From Bacillota bacterium (GTDB taxonomy: Bacteria > Bacillota > Clostridia > DSM-8532), in contig JAEXPO010000195.1 of assembly GCA_023446675.1 (NCBI GenBank), positions 1 to 7,241 on the forward strand: a DNA stretch of 7,241 bases, read 5' to 3'. Numbering within the stretch: the stretch's first letter is position 1; every line of letters begins with the position of its first letter. The notes under the pieces were generated by a model, which saw only the letters and a list, made by a program, of their open reading frames with translations, was not told where the DNA came from and did no database searches. Both the position numbers and the translations under genes were made by a program. This document shows positions 1-6,869 of the stretch, in pieces.

Positions 1-836
1 AGCCTATCCTGCTCCTCTTGTTTTCGTATGGCCTCCTGGCTGTCAATGGCGTTGGAAAGCTTTTTATTTTCCTCTAGCAGGGCCTCATTTTTCTTTAACA
101 TTTCCTCATAGGCCGATTGGAGATCCCCGGGCTCACCGGAAGGCTGAGCCCCATTGGTTCCTGCACCGAGGCCCTTTATGAGGGTATATCCCCCCCAGAC
201 GCCAATAACAACCGCCACAACGGCGGCAGCCCTGACGAGGGTTCTTATGAACTGCTTTTTTTCAGCTGAGTATAATTGACTTGGGAGAGTGCCGAGGATA
301 GGCGCTGCAAGCTTCAAAAAGTCCTTTGAAAGCCTTTTTAAGGCTCCCTGTGAGTTTGAAGAGGATATGTCCAGAATAAAGGGGGCGGCGTTTACTTTTT
401 GCTCCCGTGGGATACCGTTGTCCACAACCAATCGTACTTCTGTTCTCAGCTCCTCGGGTATTTTATCCTTTCTCATTCCGTCGGCCATAACGAGAAGGAT
501 GTGATCAACGCGTCCCCTGTGAATCGCCTTATAATAGCTTATTTCCTCCATGCACCACCTGGACTTTGATGTTTCTCCGGTAAGCACGACGATTAAAAAG
601 GCCGACTTTTGAAGGGCCAGCTTAATGTCCGTTCCCAAAACGCCGTTGGCGGGAAGATCGCTTTCATCTCTGAAAACGCGCAGCATACGCCCGACTTCGA
701 CATATCGGCCATTGAGGGGAGGCTTGTACTCTTCCAAAAGCTTTTGCAGCCGCTCTGCCACAGCCCTGTCATGGGGCAGGTGCCTGTGGCTTATAAATGC
801 ATCGTAAATAAATTCGCCCTTAGGTATGTCGCTCAA
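1..836 (-). CDS. TIR-domain membrane protein, N-terminal part (C-terminus beyond left edge)
   Basis: The open frame gives 278 residues and no stop before the edge. Residues 8-150 form a TIR domain. Box 1 is YDAFISH (11-17), the BB-loop region is RVFRDESDLP (53-62), and SRWCMEEI (92-99) matches the SxWCxxEL motif that holds the catalytic glutamate of plant and bacterial TIR NADases; by that alignment Glu98 is the candidate. A hydrophobic helix lies at about 202-220, after Arg198 and Arg202, so the TIR domain is probably cytoplasmic. A Gly-rich linker follows, then a Glu/Lys-rich coiled-coil-like stretch (about 239-278). The start must be TTG: an in-frame TAG lies 24 bases upstream, no ATG or GTG lies between, and AAGAGG sits 9 bases before the TTG. 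TIR proteins cleave NAD+ in immunity or act as adaptors; which applies is not shown. The missing C-terminus may carry a sensor or repeat domain. The TIR assignment is firm; NADase activity is inferred. Confidence 0.9.
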   Translation of the reverse strand, partial: MSDIPKGEFIYDAFISHRHLPHDRAVAERLQKLLEEYKPPLNGRYVEVGRMLRVFRDESDLPANGVLGTDIKLALQKSAFLIVVLTGETSKSRWCMEEISYYKAIHRGRVDHILLVMADGMRKDKIPEELRTEVRLVVDNGIPREQKVNAAPFILDISSSNSQGALKRLSKDFLKLAAPILGTLPSQLYSAEKKQFIRTLVRAAAVVAVVIGVWGGYTLIKGLGAGTNGAQPSGEPGDLQSAYEEMLKKNEALLEENKKLSNAIDSQEAIRKQEEQDR

Positions 837-845
837 TTTAAGAAA

Positions 846-851
846 CCTCTT
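846..851 (-). promoter_or_regulatory. Ribosome binding site of the TIR gene
   Basis: Read on the minus strand this is AAGAGG, 9 bases before TTG at 836-834. It decides the start, because the only upstream ATG in this frame is followed two codons later by TAG and the next in-frame ATG falls inside the TIR domain (residue 51). Confidence 0.7.
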
Positions 852-902
852 ATCCTGCTATTTCATAAAACACGCAAGCAAATGGCCAAGCCATCAGCTT
901 TT

Positions 903-929
903 ATTATATCATACCGCTGTGCTTTACAA
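903..929 (-). promoter_or_regulatory. Putative extended -10 promoter of the TIR gene
   Basis: On the minus strand the sequence reads TGATATAAT (911-903), a perfect TATAAT preceded by the TGn extension. A weak -35 candidate, TTGTAA (929-924), lies only 15 bases upstream, shorter than the usual 17. The extended -10 could compensate. The implied transcript would start near 896, giving a leader of about 60 bases before the TTG start. This is a pattern match only. Confidence 0.6.
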
Positions 930-950
930 CTGAAAACAAATGACTGAAGG

Positions 951-979
951 TTGCAAAATCCCCATTGAATCGGCATAAT
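951..979 (+). promoter_or_regulatory. Putative sigma-A promoter of the two-component operon
   Basis: TTGCAA (951-956) and CATAAT (974-979) are separated by exactly 17 bases, a good vegetative-type promoter. It predicts transcription starting near 986, about 44 bases before the regulator start codon. The -10 lies in the left arm of the inverted repeat at 965-997, so occupancy of that repeat would be expected to block RNA polymerase. Confidence 0.55.
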
Positions 980-997
980 GTTATTATGCCGATTCAA
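965..997. repeat. Perfect 15-bp inverted repeat with 3-base centre (operator or hairpin)
   Basis: The arm TTGAATCGGCATAAT (965-979) and its exact complement (983-997) flank the centre GTT. There are no mismatches, and the symmetry ends at both outer sides. It sits between the divergent TIR and regulator genes and covers the predicted -10 and start of the two-component operon, which favours a protein-binding operator. As RNA it would form a stem with a tight loop. No T-run follows on either strand, so a rho-independent terminator is unlikely. Confidence 0.85.
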
Positions 998-1017
998 CTT
1001 TATGACTTCAATCCTTC

Positions 1018-1021
1018 GGAG
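1018..1021 (+). promoter_or_regulatory. Ribosome binding site selecting the TTG start of the response regulator
   Basis: GGAG ends 8 bases before the TTG at 1030. An ATG at 1022 is in another frame. An in-frame TGA at 1003-1005 excludes a longer product, and the REC domain begins immediately after the TTG. Confidence 0.75.
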
Positions 1022-1029
1022 ATGATTTT

Positions 1030-2289
1030 TTGCTGACAATACTGGTTGTGGATGACGAATATCTTGTTCGAAAGGGAATACGGGAAACCATTGACTGGTC
1101 TTTCTACGGTGCGGAGATTATTGGTGAGGCCTGTGACGGAGAAGAAGGACTGCAACTTGCTCTGGAGCATAATCCTGATATTATTCTGACTGACATACGC
1201 ATGCCGTTTATGGACGGTCTTGAATTCATGGAAAAACTGCGGAATAACGGTCTGGAGTCAAGCATTATCGTTCTAAGCGGTTACGAAGAATTTAGTTATG
1301 TTCGTACAGCAATGCAGTTTGGGGCGGCAGATTATCTGCTCAAGCCCATTGATAACCGGCAGCTTACGGACACCGTGTTAAAGACATCTGAAAAGATAAA
1401 AAAGGAAAGAAGCACAAAATATTATTTTCAGCGGCTTCAGAATGAACTGTCCTCCATAAAGAAGCATTTTTTGCAGGAATTATTATCAGGGAGTATAACA
1501 GACAGCGAAGAAATAATGGACAAGCTAAAGTTTTATGAAATGCCTATAGCTTTAGTGGATAATTATGCCATTTGTGTACGTATAGATGAATTCGCCCAGA
1601 TTCTGCAGCAATTAACTCCCGTTAAATTAAATGGACTCAGGGAAAGGATCCTGGAATATATAGCTCAGTATCTGCTCTTGAATAAGCGCTTTAATGGTTT
1701 AGTCCTTGAAAAGGGAGAGGCGGAATGGGTAATTCTTTTACAGGTACTCAATCCAAGCGACGATATCCTAGCCCTTCTGAAGGAGTGCGCCATACAGCTT
1801 GCAGACCAGATTGACAAGCTGGGTGAGGCTTCTGTTTCCATCGGCATCAGCGATATCTGCACAAATGTGGCCCATATCAGCCGCGCTTACAGGGAAGCCT
1901 ATACTGCCTCCTTTTTTCAGATTTTACCCGGCAGCAGCAGTGTTGGGCATATCAAGGAAAAGGAAGTCACCGGCTACCGATGGGAAATTAATGAGGCAAT
2001 TCGATATATAAGGTGCCATTTCAGAGAAAACATCACTGTTGATATGGCCGCAAAAGAGCTCTTTATAAGCGCTTCCCATCTTATGCACCTTTTTAGGGAG
2101 CAGGTCGGAAAAACCTTCAACGATTGCTTGACGGAATACCGGATACAGGCTGCCAGGGAAATGCTTAAGGATCCCAGGAACAAGGTGTACGAAGTATGTG
2201 AGCGTATAGGCTACGGTGACGTAAAATATTTCAGCCAGCTTTTTAAAAAAATAACCGGAACCAGTCCCAGTGAATATATGAAACGGTAA
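1030..2289 (+). CDS. YesN-type response regulator (REC plus AraC-family HTH), TTG start
   Basis: This is the DNA-binding output protein of the adjacent kinase, 419 residues. The REC domain spans about 2-120, with the acidic pair Asp8-Asp9, phosphoacceptor Asp55 in LTDIRMP, Ser83 in VLSGYEE and Lys105 in LLKPI, so all conserved phosphorylation residues are present. A middle region (about 130-315) includes SIGISD...HISRAYREAYTA, resembling the degenerate GGDEF-like segment common in this family. The AraC-type double HTH occupies about 319-419 and ends in the family signature IGYGDVKYFSQLFKKITGTS. YesN proteins are often 500 or more residues; this one is shorter, apparently because the helical stretch between middle region and HTH is reduced. 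The kinase gene starts four bases after the stop, so the two form an operon. Its likely target, by inference, is the transporter promoter with direct repeats at 5140-5174. Confidence 0.93.
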   Translation: MLTILVVDDEYLVRKGIRETIDWSFYGAEIIGEACDGEEGLQLALEHNPDIILTDIRMPFMDGLEFMEKLRNNGLESSIIVLSGYEEFSYVRTAMQFGAADYLLKPIDNRQLTDTVLKTSEKIKKERSTKYYFQRLQNELSSIKKHFLQELLSGSITDSEEIMDKLKFYEMPIALVDNYAICVRIDEFAQILQQLTPVKLNGLRERILEYIAQYLLLNKRFNGLVLEKGEAEWVILLQVLNPSDDILALLKECAIQLADQIDKLGEASVSIGISDICTNVAHISRAYREAYTASFFQILPGSSSVGHIKEKEVTGYRWEINEAIRYIRCHFRENITVDMAAKELFISASHLMHLFREQVGKTFNDCLTEYRIQAAREMLKDPRNKVYEVCERIGYGDVKYFSQLFKKITGTSPSEYMKR

Positions 2290-2293
2290 ACCG

Positions 2294-4036
2294 ATGAGCA
2301 GGATAATTTTTGTTTTACGAAAAATGAGTATCCGAAACCGTATAGCAGCGTTTTTACTGGCAGGATTTATGTCCTTCATCCTAGGAATCCTCCTCTTTTC
2401 AACTCTTTTTTCCAAGAATGTGATGCAAAAATATTTATTGGAATATGTGGAAGCTATACAAAAAGAAATGGTCTCCAGCATCGAGCTGACAGTAGATGTG
2501 GTCACCATGCTGACAGTTCGCCTGAAAGCGGATCCGGATATCTATAATCTCTTTGACAATGAGAAACTCACCTATAATCAACGGAATGAACAATTAAGAA
2601 TTATTCTGGACAAGCTCCTGGTGCATCCGGAGCTAGTGGGTAATATCGCTATTGTGACCGATGACGGAAGTTTTTACAGCTACAGCAGAGCGGGCGGAAC
2701 CGCTCAGTGGGAAAACAAAGCCTTTGTAGCCGACATAGCGGCCGCCTCCGGGCCGATTTGGGGAGAAGAGGTCAGGGACGAGGAAAACCGATTCTATATT
2801 CCCTATGGTATGAAATTCCGAAATTACATAACAGGTCAGCAGCTGGGCTATCTCATCGTATTTCTTCAGGAAGCCGCGCTGTTGGATATCTACGATGAAA
2901 GCCTGCAGGAATGGGGCTACTCCTTTATTGTTTCACAGCAGGGCTATGTGCTTTCTCATCCGCGCCGGGACTATGTTGGAAAGGTCATTGTGCAAATGGA
3001 TGCCGTCAGTGAGGATAATTTTAGCCTCACTCAGATAACAGACAGCGGCGACGGAAAAATTTTGACCATATCCCGTGACTTTAGTGAAAGGCTTGTAAGG
3101 CTGGGCTGCGACTGGAAAATTGTCAGCGCTGTCAACTACAACAAATTATTTAATATTATACAAAGGGTTAACCGCTATCTTTTGATTATCAGCTTAATCA
3201 TGTTTCTGGCAGCTGCAAGCCTTTCAATAGTTATAGCCAAGAAAATTAACCGGCCGGTTCAGCGGATCAAGGAAAAGCTGAATGAATTTGGCAAGGGTCA
3301 GCTGGATGTCTTCCTGGAGGCTGGCGAGCGTGATGAAATTTGGGAGCTGGAAAAAAGCTTTAACGACATGGTAAAGCATATCAAGGAGCTAATTGATAAC
3401 AACAACAGGGAGAAGGAGAAGCAGAGGGAATTGGAGCTCATTGCACTTCAGGCTCAAATAAATCCGCACTTCCTTTATAACACCCTTGATGCCATCGGAT
3501 GGATCGCTAAGATAAAAAAGCAGGACGAAATCAGTCAGATGGTTCTGGCTCTGGCCAGATTTTTTCGGCTCAGCCTTCACAAGGGAGATAAGTTTATTAC
3601 CGTCGAAGAGGAGATACAGCTTGTAATGAGCTTTGTCCAGATTGAACAGACGCGTTCTCCGGAAAAGTTTGAAATAAACTATGATATTCCGGAGGAAATG
3701 CTGGGATATAAAATAGTAAAAATTCTGCTGCAGCCTCTTGTGGAAAATGCCTTAAAGCATGGAATCGGCCGAAAACGCGGAAAGGGAACCATTCTGGTTC
3801 AGGGAAGAGAGGTTCCTGAGGGGTTAAGGTTTAAAGTCACGGACGACGGTGCGGGCTTTGATACGGCGATTCTTAATCTGGACAATACCAGTTTCCCTGT
3901 TCGGGGTCGGGGGTATGGCCTGAGAAATGTGGATGAACGCATCAGGCTGGAATACGGACCGTCCTACGGCTTGCATGTCACAAGCCATCCAGGGGAAGGA
4001 ACGACGGTAGAGGTGCTTTTAAAAATAATTGATTAA
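2294..4036 (+). CDS. YesM-type sensor histidine kinase
   Basis: This 580-residue membrane kinase is the cognate partner of the preceding regulator. TM1 lies at about 18-39 and TM2 at about 294-316. Between them is an extracytoplasmic sensor of about 250 residues with dCache-like features (for example FIVSQQGYVLSHP near 211-223). A HAMP linker follows at about 317-369, then the His_kinase (PF06580-type) domain with phosphoacceptor His392 in QINPHFLYNTLD. The ATPase domain has an N-box LVENALKHG (Asn485), DDGAGF (517-522) and GRGYGLRNVDERI (538-550). All catalytic motifs are intact. Start choice: ATG 2294 lies four bases after the regulator stop and has no strong Shine-Dalgarno, so translational coupling is likely; ATG 2324 (residue 11) is an alternative with no better site. 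The stop overlaps that of the convergent gene. The ligand is unknown; a sugar is inferred from the neighbouring transporter. Confidence 0.93.
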   Translation: MSRIIFVLRKMSIRNRIAAFLLAGFMSFILGILLFSTLFSKNVMQKYLLEYVEAIQKEMVSSIELTVDVVTMLTVRLKADPDIYNLFDNEKLTYNQRNEQLRIILDKLLVHPELVGNIAIVTDDGSFYSYSRAGGTAQWENKAFVADIAAASGPIWGEEVRDEENRFYIPYGMKFRNYITGQQLGYLIVFLQEAALLDIYDESLQEWGYSFIVSQQGYVLSHPRRDYVGKVIVQMDAVSEDNFSLTQITDSGDGKILTISRDFSERLVRLGCDWKIVSAVNYNKLFNIIQRVNRYLLIISLIMFLAAASLSIVIAKKINRPVQRIKEKLNEFGKGQLDVFLEAGERDEIWELEKSFNDMVKHIKELIDNNNREKEKQRELELIALQAQINPHFLYNTLDAIGWIAKIKKQDEISQMVLALARFFRLSLHKGDKFITVEEEIQLVMSFVQIEQTRSPEKFEINYDIPEEMLGYKIVKILLQPLVENALKHGIGRKRGKGTILVQGREVPEGLRFKVTDDGAGFDTAILNLDNTSFPVRGRGYGLRNVDERIRLEYGPSYGLHVTSHPGEGTTVEVLLKIID

Positions 4037-5055
4037 GGGGCCGTGGAATCCTGACCTGTCTGGCTGTCTTCAAGCGGCTTTTGCATTTTAATATAGAGTG
4101 AGGTCAGGGGCTGGGTTACGCTGGACGTAAGCAGCCTAAACATAAAAAAACAGAGGGCTGAAACGAATAGAAATACAAGCAGAAAGATTGCTTTTAGAAA
4201 ACGAAGCTTGCTATAAAGTGCCTCCAGATCGAAAACGACTGCAATACGATCCTCCGCAGGGGATAACCTTTTAAAGACAATAAGATACTCGTCCTGGACA
4301 AGATAGGACTCCTCTTTTTCAGCGAACTGCTTTACCTTGACCGCATCAACAACCGCTGATGGTATGGAGCTGTTATAGGAAGCCGACAGAAAGCTTCCGT
4401 CAGCAGCCAGAATAAATGCTCCCCCCACATTGAGATAATCGCTGTCTTCCGTATTATAAAAGGAAAAAACCGAGCTTATGTTCGTATCGATAAGCAAATA
4501 ACCCAAAAGCTGCTTGCGGCTGTCATAAAGCTTTGTAATCATGGTATAAAAGCCGGTATAGAGTTCGGGCTTCAAGGAGGTATAAAAACCGGTGAGCGTA
4601 TTGCGCCGTACCATCCAAAGGATCGTCCCTGAGGACTCCCTAAAATCACTGATGCTGTTATTTTCGGCAAGCTCGTCAAGGGTAGGCGGGTTGGAGATAT
4701 TACTGGTGGTGTAGATAGTCTCATTTCCGGTATACAGGGAAAGAGAGGCGATGTTGGCATTGGTCGCTATCATACCGTCCAGCAGCCCTGCAACAGTTTC
4801 ATAACTGCTGAAATCCATAAATGTTCCATTACTGTTCAGATTATTGACTACAAGCCGTGAGGTTTCTTCTATAAGCTTCATATAAAGCTGACATTTCTTA
4901 TTCTGCTGAGAGGTATATTGAAGTGTAAGCTTAAGATTGTTCTCGTAAACGTTTTGTTTAACAATGGCATATGTGATAACCGCAACCAGGGTGAAACAAA
5001 GGACAATGGTAAAGCTCAAAGCTGAAAGGATCATCCTGCTTAAACTCTTAAACAT
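4033..5055 (-). CDS. Kinase-less membrane sensor protein (dCache-like, YesM sensor-half homologue)
   Basis: The 340-residue product has TM1 (about 9-32), an extracytoplasmic domain (about 33-287) and TM2 (about 288-308). It then has only about 30 cytoplasmic residues. TQPLTSLYIKMQK (314-326) resembles the first helix of a HAMP linker, after which a polar tail ends the protein. The sensor part has dCache-like features: LLGYLLIDTNIS (183-194) and GGAFILAADGSFLSAS (211-226) match the usual PAS-like strands. There is no phosphoacceptor His or ATPase domain, so it cannot be a kinase. AAGGAG lies 7 bases before the ATG, a strong site, and the frame is intact, so it looks expressed. It could be a kinase truncated by recombination, since the opposite-strand kinase gene now occupies the place where its own domain would follow. 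It could also be an accessory sensor that pairs with the complete kinase. The family likeness is clear; the role is not known. Confidence 0.85.
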   Translation of the reverse strand: MFKSLSRMILSALSFTIVLCFTLVAVITYAIVKQNVYENNLKLTLQYTSQQNKKCQLYMKLIEETSRLVVNNLNSNGTFMDFSSYETVAGLLDGMIATNANIASLSLYTGNETIYTTSNISNPPTLDELAENNSISDFRESSGTILWMVRRNTLTGFYTSLKPELYTGFYTMITKLYDSRKQLLGYLLIDTNISSVFSFYNTEDSDYLNVGGAFILAADGSFLSASYNSSIPSAVVDAVKVKQFAEKEESYLVQDEYLIVFKRLSPAEDRIAVVFDLEALYSKLRFLKAIFLLVFLFVSALCFFMFRLLTSSVTQPLTSLYIKMQKPLEDSQTGQDSTAP

Positions 5056-5062
5056 ATCAAGG

Positions 5063-5068
5063 CTCCTT
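5063..5068 (-). promoter_or_regulatory. Ribosome binding site of the kinase-less sensor gene
   Basis: AAGGAG on the minus strand, 7 bases before ATG 5055-5053. It supports active translation of this gene rather than a decaying remnant. Confidence 0.75.
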
Positions 5069-5139
5069 CAATAAATCCTCCAGTTACAGTCTAAAATGAG
5101 GAACCAAAAAATGCAACAGCTATAAAATCATTGTACAAG

Positions 5140-5174
5140 GTTAACAGTTTTACAAACCAGTTGACAGTTCTACA
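5140..5174 (+). promoter_or_regulatory. Tandem direct repeat, probable operator for the AraC-type response regulator
   Basis: GTTAACAGTTTTACA (5140-5154) and GTTGACAGTTCTACA (5160-5174) match at 13 of 15 positions and recur at a 20-base period, about two helical turns. AraC-family regulators bind such tandem sites through paired HTHs and dimers. The pair lies in the divergent region between the kinase-less sensor and the binding-protein gene, and the downstream copy ends just before a plausible -35 position. The repeat is seen directly; binding by the regulator at 1030-2289 is inferred. Confidence 0.6.
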
Positions 5175-5177
5175 CCC

Positions 5178-5206
5178 TTTTTCACACCTAAACCCTGTGC
5201 TACCAT
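5178..5206 (+). promoter_or_regulatory. Putative activator-dependent promoter of the transporter operon
   Basis: TACCAT (5201-5206) is a 4/6 match to the -10. The position 17 bases upstream (5178-5183) holds only a T-rich, non-consensus -35, as expected for a promoter needing an activator. The direct repeats then lie about 40 to 70 bases upstream of the start, the usual place for AraC-type activation. A competing candidate is TTGCTT (5227-5232) with TACAAA (5251-5256) at 18-base spacing. The sequence does not decide between them. Confidence 0.35.
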
Positions 5207-5303
5207 AGTAGCATCCGGATCCGGCATTGCTTAAAGACATGTGCACAAAATACAAAAGCTTTTTTTCAATATTTATATATTAAGAGAGGAATGGATTAGA
5301 AAG

Positions 5304-6737
5304 ATGACAAAAAGATTTCTAAGTCTGGTTATGAGCCTTACCCTGATGCTGACTCTGACTGCAGGATGCGGAAAATCGGGCTCGGAAGGACAAAGCGCAG
5401 CTGCCCCCAGCGGAACTGCAAAAGCTTCCACGCCATCCGGACAGCAGGATCCCATTACCATCACCGTCAGCAATTGGCCGAAAGAAACAGATGCAGGCTA
5501 TCAAATTGCCCAATCCCAGCTTGAAATTTTTAAAGAGAGCTATCCCTATATAACACTGAAAACCGACGAATGGACCTATGATGTTAACTCATTTCTCCCT
5601 AAGGCGGCGAGTGGACAGCTTCCAACTGTATACACCACCTGGTTTACCGAAATCCAGAAAATTTTAGATGCCGGGTATAGCGCCGATATTACAGAGGTAA
5701 TGCAGAAATACAATTTGGATAAGGACCTGAATCCGGATATGCTGGCACTGGTGAAGCGTGACGGAAAATACTACGGACTGCCTTCCAGCGGTTATGTTAT
5801 GGGTCTGTGGTATAACGTCAATCTTTTCCGCGAAGCAGGCCTTCTGGATGAAAAAGGCGTCCCTCTGTTTCCAAAAACCTACGATGAGCTGGCTGAAACA
5901 GCTAAGACCATCAAGGACAGGACCGGAAAGGCAGGTTTGTTTTTCCCTGGAAAGAACAATCAGGCCGGTTGGTATTTTATGAATATAGCCTGGGCTTTCG
6001 GCGCCGAATTCGAGCAAAAGGTTGACGGCAAATGGAAAGCGGTATTCAACAGTCCTGAGGCGGTTGCCGCATTACAGTACATAAAGGATTTAAAGTGGAA
6101 GTACGATGTTCTCAATTCCAATATCCTGACGGATGTCAGCGAGCTATTCAAGCTTTTTGGAACAGATCAGGTTGGGATGTCCTTCGGTACCATAGATTGG
6201 ATGAATGTGCCTATCAATGACTATCAGATGAGCAAGGATAATATGGCTATGTCCGCACTGCCTGCAGGGCCTTCAGGAAATGCGACGCTTATGGGCGGAA
6301 ACCTTTATATGCTGGCCCCCGGCACGACACCCGAACAGCAGGACGCAGCTATAAAATGGCTTGAGGTAACGGGCTATACCGCTAAAACAGACACCCTGGA
6401 TCTCAAGGGCCTGGAGGAAAACTATATTCTGCACAGGGACAGCGGACGTATTGTAGGCCCGCTTGGTTTACAGGTATGGGTGAACCAGGCTCGTGCTAAC
6501 GCCGAAAAGGTTGTGCGGGATAAATATATTACGGTAAATATGGATTTGTGGCAGGACTTTGTCGATAACGGCGCCACAGGCATGCGTGCCGAGGAGCCGG
6601 TTAATTGCCAGGAACTGTATAAAGCGCTTGATGTCGCTATTCAAACCGTAGTCACGGATATCAACGCCGATCCTCAATCAGTAATGGATAAGCTTGTGGA
6701 GGATTTCCAGAGAGATTATCTTGATAAGGCCCAGTAA
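5304..6737 (+). CDS. ABC transporter sugar-binding lipoprotein (extracellular solute-binding protein family 1)
   Basis: This captures the substrate, probably a carbohydrate, outside the membrane for the permease downstream. The 477-residue product begins with a signal peptide: Lys3-Arg4, a hydrophobic core, and the lipobox LTAGC with Cys22 as the lipid-anchored residue. A Ser/Ala/Gly/Pro linker follows, then a mature domain with family 1 features such as ITVSNWPKET near the start of the fold, ASGQLPTVYTTW and RDGKYYGLPSSG...GLWYNVNLFREAGL, with the length usual for the family. ATG 5304 is chosen because it starts the signal peptide. An in-frame GTG at 5241 would add 21 residues before it. AGAGAGGA (5283-5290) precedes the ATG by 13 bases, a longer spacing than usual. 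The specific sugar cannot be read from the sequence. Confidence 0.93.
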   Translation: MTKRFLSLVMSLTLMLTLTAGCGKSGSEGQSAAAPSGTAKASTPSGQQDPITITVSNWPKETDAGYQIAQSQLEIFKESYPYITLKTDEWTYDVNSFLPKAASGQLPTVYTTWFTEIQKILDAGYSADITEVMQKYNLDKDLNPDMLALVKRDGKYYGLPSSGYVMGLWYNVNLFREAGLLDEKGVPLFPKTYDELAETAKTIKDRTGKAGLFFPGKNNQAGWYFMNIAWAFGAEFEQKVDGKWKAVFNSPEAVAALQYIKDLKWKYDVLNSNILTDVSELFKLFGTDQVGMSFGTIDWMNVPINDYQMSKDNMAMSALPAGPSGNATLMGGNLYMLAPGTTPEQQDAAIKWLEVTGYTAKTDTLDLKGLEENYILHRDSGRIVGPLGLQVWVNQARANAEKVVRDKYITVNMDLWQDFVDNGATGMRAEEPVNCQELYKALDVAIQTVVTDINADPQSVMDKLVEDFQRDYLDKAQ

Positions 6738-6753
6738 AACCCGCATTATTCAA

Positions 6754-6785
6754 AAGGCACACCCTATTAAGGCAGGCTGTGCTTT
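6754..6785 (+). other. Possible weak hairpin after the binding-protein gene
   Basis: AAGGCACA (6754-6761) pairs with TGTGCTTT (6778-6785) over 8 bp with one G-U pair and a 16-base loop. Only three Ts follow the stem GC pairs, so it is a poor terminator. It is the first of three stem-loops in the gap before the permease. Confidence 0.35.
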
Positions 6786-6830
6786 CACAAACAACGGTAA
6801 ATGAAAAGCTCGGGGCTTCAAATCCCCTCC

Positions 6831-6866
6831 CCGGCAGTCGGATTTGCTTATGCAAACGGCTGCCGG
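6831..6866 (+). other. Strong intercistronic stem-loop
   Basis: CCGGCAG (6831-6837) pairs with CTGCCGG (6860-6866). The stem continues with a G-U pair, two GC pairs, a two-base bulge (6841-6842) and TTTGC/GCAAA, closed by the loop TTAT (6848-6851). No T-run follows, so it would rather act as an mRNA stability or processing element than a terminator. Confidence 0.65.
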
Positions 6867-6869
6867 TCA

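Noticed and set aside
609..947. Plus-strand open frame of 112 residues, and a shorter one at 289-504
   Set aside because: Both lie opposite the TIR gene, whose protein has clear family motifs. Their translations show no domain and have no good ribosome binding site.
929..948. ACTGAA repeated at a 14-base period
   Set aside because: Six bases recurring once in an AT-rich intergenic stretch is expected by chance, and the period does not suit a known regulator type here.
965..997. The palindrome read as a rho-independent terminator
   Set aside because: There is no T-run after the stem on either strand, and it lies between divergent rather than convergent genes.
1924..2508. Minus-strand open frame of 194 residues
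   Set aside because: It runs antisense across the HTH of the regulator and the start of the kinase, both well-supported genes, and its product resembles nothing recognisable.
4943..4958. CRE-like sequence around GTAAACGTTTTG
   Set aside because: It has the AAACGTTT core but misses several fixed positions of the CcpA site and lies inside the sensor coding region.
5213..5224. Tandem ATCCGG doublet before the binding protein
   Set aside because: It is too short to support a function; it may simply be leader sequence after the predicted transcription start.
5291..5299. Two-codon mini-frame ATG GAT TAG just before the binding-protein start
   Set aside because: The purine-rich ribosome site directly abuts this ATG, leaving no spacing for initiation. 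It is most likely chance.
5241..5303. GTG start adding 21 residues to the binding protein
   Set aside because: It would put a charged stretch before the signal peptide, and the lipoprotein signal fits the ATG at 5304 exactly.
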